21,072 nt of DNA from Bizionia sp. (GTDB lineage: Bacteria; Bacteroidota; Bacteroidia; Flavobacteriales; Flavobacteriaceae). The stretch lies in NCBI GenBank assembly GCA_018067115.1, contig JAGPVI010000303.1, positions 1-21,072 on the forward strand, written 5' to 3'. This document shows, piece by piece, positions 1-5,455 of the stretch. Numbering within the stretch: position 1 is the first letter of the stretch; every line of letters begins with the position of its first letter. The notes under the pieces were generated by a model. It was not told where the DNA came from. It saw nothing but the letters and a program-made list of their open reading frames with translations, and searched no databases. The translations under genes were made by a program, and so were the position numbers.

Positions 1-26
1 AAATACTATCATGTAGGATTTGATTG

Positions 27-575
27 TTACTGCCTTAAAATTCTTCCTTCGCCAGATACAAATCCCTGTATAGAAGGATCGGAAGCGTATAAAAAATTAC
101 CTTCAAAACTAAACTCCAAGTAATCTCCTAAATTAGTAGGGTGCAATGTCACAGTACACACCACCGGGTTTGGCGGGAAATCTACTCCACTAGGCATAAA
201 AGGGTGTGACGTAGATAACTCATAGAAATAAAAATTATTTGTCACCCCATCTGATACTCCCCAATTAAATGTATTTGTGTTTAAAAAGGCATTAAAATCT
301 TGAAATGTAAAATCGGCATCTACAAAAACGCTAGATCCTTCTGCTGTATCTGCTCCTGCTCTAAAAGCGAATCTTTCTGATTGAGAATTAGCATTTGTAC
401 TGTGAGTACCTTTAGCCGTTAAATCGAAAATACGTTCTGGACCATTGTCTATAGAATATTTAAAATACTCCGCTGTATTTTGGGTTGGCGTTATCACACC
501 ATCGTCATCATTACCACAACTAAAAGCTGTTAGCGCTAACACTAAAACGATTACATAGTTTATTGTTGTTTTCAT
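27..575 (-). CDS. Small lipoprotein of unknown function, probably surface-exposed
   Basis: This 182-residue protein has a lipoprotein-type signal: a short basic start, a hydrophobic core at residues 7-18 and a cysteine at residue 20 (TAFSCG). The residues just after the cysteine are GNDDD. An acidic run there is the known Bacteroidetes lipoprotein export signal, so display on the cell surface is inferred. The mature part is rich in aromatic residues, Ser and Thr, and probably all beta. I recognise no named family. It starts at an ATG with no Shine-Dalgarno sequence, as is normal in this phylum. It ends 26 bases from the window edge. The next minus-strand gene upstream is the CPBP protein, 369 bases away, with gene debris between, so it is probably transcribed alone. 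The gene call is firm; the function is unknown. Confidence 0.8.
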   Translation of the reverse strand: MKTTINYVIVLVLALTAFSCGNDDDGVITPTQNTAEYFKYSIDNGPERIFDLTAKGTHSTNANSQSERFAFRAGADTAEGSSVFVDADFTFQDFNAFLNTNTFNWGVSDGVTNNFYFYELSTSHPFMPSGVDFPPNPVVCTVTLHPTNLGDYLEFSFEGNFLYASDPSIQGFVSGEGRILRQ

Positions 576-674
576 AGTTTATAAATGTTTTAATTATTAA
601 TCGCGATATCATTTTCATCTTTATATACCATAAGTTGAAAATTGTTACCATTAATTAAATTTTTTTTTAAATTT

Positions 675-788
675 TTAGATTAATTCATCTACCATACCAT
701 CACAATCATCATCAATCCCATCCTCAATTTCAAGTGCATAGTGATGAATATCTCCATTAGAACATATTACCCAGATTTTTTCTGGTTT
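675..788 (-). pseudogene. Fossil of a MopE-like metal-binding protein tail (copy A)
   Basis: The minus strand holds a 37-codon open stretch ending in TAA, with in-frame TGA and TAA stops just upstream and no usable start codon. Its last residues read DGIDDDCDGMVDELI, the classic end of a MopE-type (PF11617-like) repeat. It aligns with the third repeat of the intact gene at 2258-2950 (IHPYTREFLNDGIDSNCDG against IHHYALEIEDGIDDDCDG). It also aligns with the second fossil at 1908-2103, including the part just before the repeat (KIWVICSNGD... against DIYEIYENAKGDD...). It is therefore read as the 3' end of a lost gene of this family. The rest of the 576-944 gap holds only AT-rich DNA and a short direct repeat; I see no gene there. 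Confidence 0.7.
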
Positions 789-944
789 TCACCACTCTTT
801 TTACCACAAAAATTAAGGTAAAGAGTAAGGTTATTAAAATATTTTTTTTTACTGTTTAGTTAAACAAACATCGTTTTTGTGTTAGCGAAAAACAATAGCT
901 ATTTAAACAAACGTGTATTTGTTGCAAGGAACTGCCCTTTGTAT

Positions 945-1877
945 TTAACGATAATAAATATCAAATTTTTGAATAATTGCCATAAAATCCATTAAAAATG
1001 CGACTCCTATATGAATAATAATTCCGCCAATAATAGATTTACTGTGCAAAGAAATAATCCCTAAAAGATAACCGCCAAATATTGAGCCTATAATTTCCCC
1101 AGTAGGTTTTCCAATATGAAAAAAAACATATAATGCTACCATAGGTAAAATAGACTTTGAGCCCAAAATTTTAATCATACTTAAAACAAGAAACCCTCTA
1201 AAAAACCACTCTATAGAAATAAAATCTAATAAATATACAGCTTCATAAATAGCTAAAGCATTCATCTTATTTATAGTGTTACCTGTATAACCAATTGAAG
1301 GATATTGACTTAAAAAACTAGGTTGAAATGATGCAATAATAATAACAGGAATTACAAATAGCAAGAGTAAAAAATATGGTTTCCAACTTAATTTTTTTGT
1401 TGAAAAACCATAAAAATTGGTGTTATACTTTTCAAAAAAATAATAGAAAAATAAAATTCCGAAGGAAAATATAAGGGTACGCATTGCTCTAGTGGCTATT
1501 TTAATATAAAAAAAAGCTTTTTCAGGTGCAGTATTTTCATAAATCCATTTGTAGTGTTCTAAAAATCCTAATCGTAAACTCACTAAAAGAATAGCAAATA
1601 TGCTAGTAAACCAAAAACCACGCGATTTTATAAAGCTATAATCTGATTTTGTAAAAACTATTATTGCTATTGTTGCGTAATAAGCAAATCCAAAAAACAA
1701 AAAATAAGACACTACAAGCAATGGCGTATTTATAGTATTACTTAAAAAATTTACGGCTAAATCTGTAGCATGATTTATAGAGATAAAAACACTTAAAAAC
1801 AATATGAAAATAAGGTATGTAGAGGTATTATAATCCTCTTTTAGATGTGTTCTTATATATTTTACTATGGTTTTCAT
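945..1877 (-). CDS. Divergent CPBP-family (Abi) intramembrane protease-like protein
   Basis: This 310-residue protein is strongly hydrophobic, with about eight likely membrane helices. The CPBP/Abi family (PF02517) fits its C-terminal half. IEWFFRGFL at about 222-230 stands in the place of the EExxxR motif. FFHIGKPTGE at about 252-261 matches the FxxxH motif region. A third conserved His lies near residue 289 (HIGVAFLMD). CPBP proteins include CAAX prenyl proteases and bacterial membrane proteases or immunity proteins. In this copy the first Glu of EExxxR is Ile; Glu223, Arg227, His254 and His289 are kept, so activity is plausible but not certain. The gene lies between two fossils of the same MopE-like tail, which suggests it sits at a rearranged site. 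It could alternatively act only as a membrane scaffold. The family call is fairly confident; the substrate is unknown. Confidence 0.75.
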   Translation of the reverse strand: MKTIVKYIRTHLKEDYNTSTYLIFILFLSVFISINHATDLAVNFLSNTINTPLLVVSYFLFFGFAYYATIAIIVFTKSDYSFIKSRGFWFTSIFAILLVSLRLGFLEHYKWIYENTAPEKAFFYIKIATRAMRTLIFSFGILFFYYFFEKYNTNFYGFSTKKLSWKPYFLLLLFVIPVIIIASFQPSFLSQYPSIGYTGNTINKMNALAIYEAVYLLDFISIEWFFRGFLVLSMIKILGSKSILPMVALYVFFHIGKPTGEIIGSIFGGYLLGIISLHSKSIIGGIIIHIGVAFLMDFMAIIQKFDIYYR

Positions 1878-1907
1878 TCTTAAATGGATTTTAAAAATTT
1901 ATTAGTT

Positions 1908-2103
1908 TTATAAATTTTCATCTATCATGATATTACACGTATTATCCATACCGTTTTTTACTTCAATTTCATAAGTTTATAATAGTATCATCACCTTTTG
2001 CGTTTTCATAAATTTCATAGATGTCTGTACCTTCATTTCGACTATTGTCTATTCCCTTACTTTTAATTTTACTAGCATATGGATTAAGAGATTTGTAATC
2101 ATC
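1908..2103 (-). pseudogene. Frameshifted fossil of a MopE-like metal-binding protein tail (copy B)
   Basis: Two overlapping minus-strand reading frames together rebuild the end of a MopE-like protein. From 2103 to 1969 one frame reads DDYKSLNPYASKIKSKGIDN..., which lines up with DDTNANIHPYTREFLNDGID of the intact neighbour. It continues through IYEIYENAKGDDTII and stops at TGA. A shift of frame near 1975-1980 brings in YEIEV, NGMDNTCNIMIDENL and a TAA stop at 1908-1910. That second part matches fossil copy A almost position by position. The second cysteine-acidic motif is eroded (CDG to CNI) and the first has lost its Cys (SRNEG), as expected of a dead copy. No start codon is available. It lies between the CPBP gene and the sensor fragment at 2049-2237, with which it overlaps in another frame. 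Confidence 0.65.
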
Positions 2104-2237
2104 TTATAATCACAGATTCTGTATATGTTGTTGTTTGGTAAGCCAGTACCTACAAAATAATTGGTGATATATTGGGCAATAGAAAAACTCCATATTAATA
2201 GTAAATAAATTGAAATATGGAGTTTTAAAGGTTTCAA
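2049..2237 (-). pseudogene. N-terminal fragment of a Reg_prop-type two-component sensor
   Basis: The 62-codon open frame begins with a good signal peptide (about residues 1-22, ending SFSIAQ). It then reads YITNYFVGTGLPNNNIYRI. This is the hallmark opening of Bacteroidetes sensor proteins with two-component-regulator propeller repeats (PF07494), in which a NYT.EDGLPNNNIY-like stretch follows the signal peptide. A full protein of that family is usually 900-1400 residues; here similarity stops near residue 45. There the DNA runs into fossil copy B, which uses a different frame. The last 17 codons are therefore probably not native. The start lies 20 bases after the stop of the MopE-like gene. 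A short secreted peptide cannot be excluded, but a truncated relic is far more likely. Confidence 0.55.
2184..2226. repeat. Perfect 13-bp inverted repeat, possible terminator of the Lgt/MopE operon
   Basis: AAAACTCCATATT (2184-2196) and AATATGGAGTTTT (2214-2226) are perfect reverse complements separated by 17 bases. On the minus strand the hairpin would form 32-74 bases after the stop of the MopE-like gene and be followed by a short T-run, so it could end that transcript. It also lies inside the signal-peptide part of the sensor fragment. Confidence 0.5.
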
Positions 2238-2257
2238 AGTCTAGTTTGTACTATTTT

Positions 2258-2950
2258 CTAGGTATTATCTTCACCATCACAATTACTGTCTATACCATCA
2301 TTTAAAAATTCTCTAGTATAGGGGTGAATATTAGCATTAGTATCATCACAATCTAAATTATTATTTACACCTGTTGCTGGTGGCGGCAAAGCACTACCTG
2401 CTCCATAACCATCGCCATCTGCGTCTGTGTAATATTCTACAATGTCTATATCTCCATCACAGTTATCGTCTATTCCATTACCTACAATTTCATCGGCTAA
2501 TGGGTTTATAGCGGCATCATCATCATTACAGTCTCCTGCATAATATGAATATCCGCTAGGTATACTTTCATCTACCAATAATTCTAAAACTTCTATTGCT
2601 TTACCAAAACCATCTCCATCTGCATCTACAAATAAAGTGATAGATATGTAACCATTACAATCCTCATCAACTCCATTATCAAGAATTTCTGTTGCTCCTG
2701 GATATATAGTTGCATCGTTGTCATTACAATCGGTGTTATTCATCACGTAATTTGCAGGAGCGTCACTAGATGCATAAGTAGTAGGAGATACAGATGCATC
2801 GCCATAGCTATCTTGATCTATGTCTGGCCAATAATCTTGGAAATCTTGAGGTGGATTACTTATACCATCCCCACATCCAGAACCTATAATAAATACGGCT
2901 GATACTAACAGCATCACTGGTAAAATTGTTTTTAAAAATCGTTTTTTCAT
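2258..2950 (-). CDS. MopE-like lipoprotein with three metal-binding-type repeats
   Basis: This 230-residue lipoprotein has a lipid-attachment Cys at residue 26 (IIGSGCGDG) after a hydrophobic core at 9-24. The mature protein is built of three repeats of about 60 residues (about 42-100, 107-168 and 174-226). Each opens with an Asp-rich loop (DIDQDSYG, DADGDGFG, DADGDGYG), passes a CND/CDD motif (Cys75, Cys141, Cys201) and closes with GIDxxCDG-type residues (Cys98, Cys164, Cys224). This is the pattern of PF11617, named after MopE of Methylococcus; the loops resemble calcium-binding loops. I infer metal or calcium binding at the cell envelope; the ligand is not shown by sequence. The gene starts 4 bases after the Lgt-like gene stops, so the two are co-transcribed and probably coupled. 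There is no acidic patch right after the Cys, so surface export is uncertain. Confidence 0.8.
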   Translation of the reverse strand: MKKRFLKTILPVMLLVSAVFIIGSGCGDGISNPPQDFQDYWPDIDQDSYGDASVSPTTYASSDAPANYVMNNTDCNDNDATIYPGATEILDNGVDEDCNGYISITLFVDADGDGFGKAIEVLELLVDESIPSGYSYYAGDCNDDDAAINPLADEIVGNGIDDNCDGDIDIVEYYTDADGDGYGAGSALPPPATGVNNNLDCDDTNANIHPYTREFLNDGIDSNCDGEDNT

Positions 2951-2954
2951 AATT

Positions 2955-3755
2955 TTAAGTATTAGTTATGTTTGTATTGTTTTGTTTAAGAAATTTATAA
3001 TAGAAATAAGCGGATGCAGAAATAAGGCAAAGCGCTATAAATTGGGAATGAGATAGTAAGTTATCTATAATATAGCCGCGTTCATCGCCTCGAAAAAGCT
3101 CTAAAATCCCTCTTCCAATAGCATATAGCATTAAATAGACTAGAAACACCTGACCTTTAAATTGCTGATGTTTTTTAATAAATAGTAAAAGCAACATAAT
3201 AGAAATCAATAAAACAACTTCATACAATTGCGTAGGATGCACCGCGGTATTGTGGGTTGTTGGGAATATTAATCCGAATCCAGTATCTGTAGGCGAACCA
3301 AAACAACATCCAGCAGCAAAGCAACCTAATCTACCTATTGCATGAACGATAGTTGTGGTTATTGCAAATATATCTAACATTGGTAAAACAGGTATTTGAT
3401 GTTTTTTTAAATACCAGATGACATAGGGAATTATCATTACAAAAGAGCCGTAAAACACAAAGCCTCCTGAAAAATTATTAGCCATTAAGCTTGGGTCTTC
3501 AATAAAAAGTATAGGATCTTGTAAATAGTAAAATAGCTTCCCGCCAACAAAACCTGCTATAAATATGCCGTAGAAAAAAGTATTAGATATATTACTGATT
3601 CCTAAATCTTTCTTCGCTCTCCATTTTGTGTACAGCCCAGCTACCAAAGTACCTATAGCAATTAAAGTTGCATAGCTATAAATGGTTACTTGTTTTACAC
3701 CAAATAACCACGAAAAAAAATCTGACACTGAAAATTCTAATAACTTTGGAAACAT
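2955..3755 (-). CDS. lgt: Prolipoprotein diacylglyceryl transferase family protein, non-canonical cysteine-rich type
   Basis: This 266-residue, multi-helix membrane protein is of the Lgt family (PF01790). Lgt moves diacylglycerol from phosphatidylglycerol to the lipobox cysteine of prolipoproteins in the inner membrane. Seen here are Tyr26, the SGGFVFYG loop (96-103), the signature GRLGCFAAGCCFG (141-153), HPTQLYE (173-179) and GRGILELFRG (214-223). Compared with the well-studied E. coli enzyme, the signature Arg is kept (Arg142). The following Asn is Cys145, three cysteines crowd the motif, and the His before the GG of the HGG loop is Ser96. The Arg and Glu of the C-terminal motif are kept (Arg215, Glu219). 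It is therefore a distinct subclass and may be a second Lgt beside a canonical one elsewhere in the genome; the gene symbol marks the family only. It leads the operon with the MopE-like lipoprotein, its obvious candidate substrate. Confidence 0.8.
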   Translation of the reverse strand: MFPKLLEFSVSDFFSWLFGVKQVTIYSYATLIAIGTLVAGLYTKWRAKKDLGISNISNTFFYGIFIAGFVGGKLFYYLQDPILFIEDPSLMANNFSGGFVFYGSFVMIIPYVIWYLKKHQIPVLPMLDIFAITTTIVHAIGRLGCFAAGCCFGSPTDTGFGLIFPTTHNTAVHPTQLYEVVLLISIMLLLLFIKKHQQFKGQVFLVYLMLYAIGRGILELFRGDERGYIIDNLLSHSQFIALCLISASAYFYYKFLKQNNTNITNT

Positions 3756-3802
3756 AGGGCGCTTTACTTTTATTAACTATCAGCACCAATTATTAATTAA
3801 AA

Positions 3803-3837
3803 ATCGTCAGAGAAAAAAAATAAATTCAACTGACGAT
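3803..3837. repeat. 8-bp inverted repeat in the divergent intergenic region
   Basis: ATCGTCAG (3803-3810) and CTGACGAT (3830-3837) are perfect reverse complements 19 bases apart. They lie 48-82 bases upstream of the Lgt-like start and about 125-150 bases upstream of the plus-strand promoter at 3960-3990. The spacing and symmetry suit a protein-binding site, but a chance occurrence cannot be excluded. Confidence 0.3.
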
Positions 3838-3959
3838 AATTAAATAAATTGATTAATAGCTTGTGTAAAGTAGTATGTAATAGAAAGACTACATTATCTA
3901 ATTTGAAGAAACACCGTTTTCATCTAAACAAATCCTACTTTTATTCCATGAAGGGAAAA

Positions 3960-3990
3960 TTTGTGCTATTATAAAAATAACTTATGTTTG
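3960..3990 (+). promoter_or_regulatory. Bacteroidetes sigma-A promoter for the 4011-4529 gene
   Basis: TATGTTTG at 3983-3990 matches the -7 consensus TAnnTTTG exactly. TTTG at 3960-3963 fits the -33 element with a 19-base spacer. The start codon follows 20 bases after the -7 box. This is the most complete promoter in the window. Confidence 0.7.
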
Positions 3991-4010
3991 TAGTAATATA
4001 AAAACAAACG

Positions 4011-4529
4011 ATGGAACAACAACTTGTAAACCTATTAATGTATACTATCCCTGCTTTAATAACAGGAGTAATCGCCTATTTCTTTTTTAGAGAACATATT
4101 AAAAATGAAAATAATAGACGTCATTTTTTAATGCATAAAGACTTCAAAAAAGAAGCATTACCTCTACGTTTACAGGCATACGAGCGTATGACTTTGTTTT
4201 TAGAGCGTATGGTACCCTCTAAATTACTAATAAGAGTAGCACCGCATTCTAGTGACAAAAACGATTATGAAAAATTATTAATCGATAGTATAGAGCAAGA
4301 GTTTGAACATAATCTATCACAGCAAATTTATTTAACAGGAGATTGTTGGAGTATTATTGTCGCTGCAAAAAATACGACAATACAATTAATACGAAAAGCA
4401 AATATGTCTGAAAAAACGGACACTGCAAATAAACTTCGTGAAGTTATTTTAACCGAAATGATGGAAAAGCAAGCACCAAGCAGTACGGCTTTAGCCTATA
4501 TTAAAGAAGAGATAAGCACTATCTGGTAA
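4011..4529 (+). CDS. Conserved membrane-anchored protein of unknown function
   Basis: This 172-residue protein has one membrane helix near its N-terminus (about residues 9-27) followed by a soluble, mostly helical and charged region. It has no signal cleavage site, so the soluble part is probably tethered to the inner membrane. It looks like a conserved flavobacterial hypothetical protein found as a single copy. I see no catalytic motif or known domain. It has its own strong promoter (3960-3990). Its 3' end overlaps the convergent patatin-like gene by 11 bases, so there is no room for a terminator between them and antisense transcription at both ends is likely. The gene call is firm because the frame is long and the promoter is well placed. 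Confidence 0.75.
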   Translation: MEQQLVNLLMYTIPALITGVIAYFFFREHIKNENNRRHFLMHKDFKKEALPLRLQAYERMTLFLERMVPSKLLIRVAPHSSDKNDYEKLLIDSIEQEFEHNLSQQIYLTGDCWSIIVAAKNTTIQLIRKANMSEKTDTANKLREVILTEMMEKQAPSSTALAYIKEEISTIW

Positions 4530-5451
4530 TTTCTTTTTCTAAAGAAACACTATCGTCCATAGACTGCCCTTTGCCATGTTTACTTTCGGCATGGGCATAC
4601 CCTTCTAACCACCATTGTTCCATTAATTTTTTATTAAATATTAGTGAGTTTTCGGTAAGTTTTGTTGGTGTGTAATATAGATTAAGTTTTACATTTCTAT
4701 ATTGTGCTGCTAGTTTACCAATAGCAATATCTCCCTTTTCTACTTGATCTAATAAATGCCCAAACAGGCTAAACATTAGTGAAAATGGGTTATTACCAAG
4801 TGCTTTATTGTACTCTAATTCCTCACTCTCTAACACAATAGCATCTACTTCGGTAGCGCCACGACGTATGGCTTCTCGAATGGGAATAACACACCCTAAG
4901 CCCCCATCGGCATAATCAAATCCATTTTTTTTAACTAATGACATAAACGGAATATAATTACAAGAAATCCAAATCCAATCGCAAAACTCATCGTATTCAA
5001 AATCATTAATAGATTTGTATTCGGTTCTATTTTTTGAAAGATTGGCTACCGTTACAATGACATCTTCTTTTGTTGCACGAATAAGATTAAATTCAGCTTC
5101 AGTAAAATTCTTTTTAATATTTTTTCTTAGATTATTACTTTCACCAAAAGTGCGCTTTTTTTTAATAAACTGAAGAATAGTATTAAAATAATTAATCGAT
5201 ACATACTCTCGTCCATTTTTCTTCTTAACAATAAAAGGGTTAACACTAAAGATAGATCGCTGGTTAACGCGTGTAAAAATATCGTAGAGTTTACCAATAT
5301 CATTGACTGCCAAAAAAGGAACAAGCAAGCTCCCCGTAGAGGTCCCCAAAAACATATCGTACTTCTTACCCTCTTGCTCTATTAAGTACTGGGCGACACC
5401 GCCTGCAAACGCACCCTTGCTTCCGCCACCTGATATAACTAATGCTTTCAA
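4519..5451 (-). CDS. Patatin-like phospholipase (TTG start)
   Basis: This 310-residue cytoplasmic enzyme of the patatin family (PF01734) shows the whole active site near its expected places: the oxyanion loop GGGSKG (8-13), the nucleophile elbow GTSTG with Ser38, and the partner Asp182 in DGG (182-184). Such enzymes hydrolyse acyl chains from phospholipids or other lipids with a Ser-Asp dyad. No signal peptide is present. The start is TTG at 5449-5451. The conserved GGGSKG begins at residue 8, no ATG or GTG lies in frame before the upstream stop, and the next Met (33) would delete the oxyanion loop. The TTG lies 4 bases after the stop of the aminopeptidase gene, so translation is probably coupled. 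The gene converges with and overlaps the plus-strand neighbour by 11 bases. The family call is confident; the lipid substrate is unknown. Confidence 0.88.
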   Translation of the reverse strand: MKALVISGGGSKGAFAGGVAQYLIEQEGKKYDMFLGTSTGSLLVPFLAVNDIGKLYDIFTRVNQRSIFSVNPFIVKKKNGREYVSINYFNTILQFIKKKRTFGESNNLRKNIKKNFTEAEFNLIRATKEDVIVTVANLSKNRTEYKSINDFEYDEFCDWIWISCNYIPFMSLVKKNGFDYADGGLGCVIPIREAIRRGATEVDAIVLESEELEYNKALGNNPFSLMFSLFGHLLDQVEKGDIAIGKLAAQYRNVKLNLYYTPTKLTENSLIFNKKLMEQWWLEGYAHAESKHGKGQSMDDSVSLEKEITR

Positions 5452-5455
5452 ATTT

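Noticed and set aside
860..912. Direct repeat TTAAACAAAC at 860-869 and 903-912, possibly regulatory or an att-like site
   Set aside because: It is only 10 bases of low-complexity AT-rich DNA with no integrase or cassette structure nearby, so chance is likely.
2258..2950. Reading the MopE-like repeats as a tandem DNA repeat or CRISPR-like array
   Set aside because: The periodicity is at the protein level with diverged DNA and no constant repeat-spacer pattern.
576..4010. Mobile element or insertion sequence explaining the decayed region
   Set aside because: I found no transposase or integrase frame and no terminal inverted repeats with target duplications; the debris is better explained by gene duplication and deletion.
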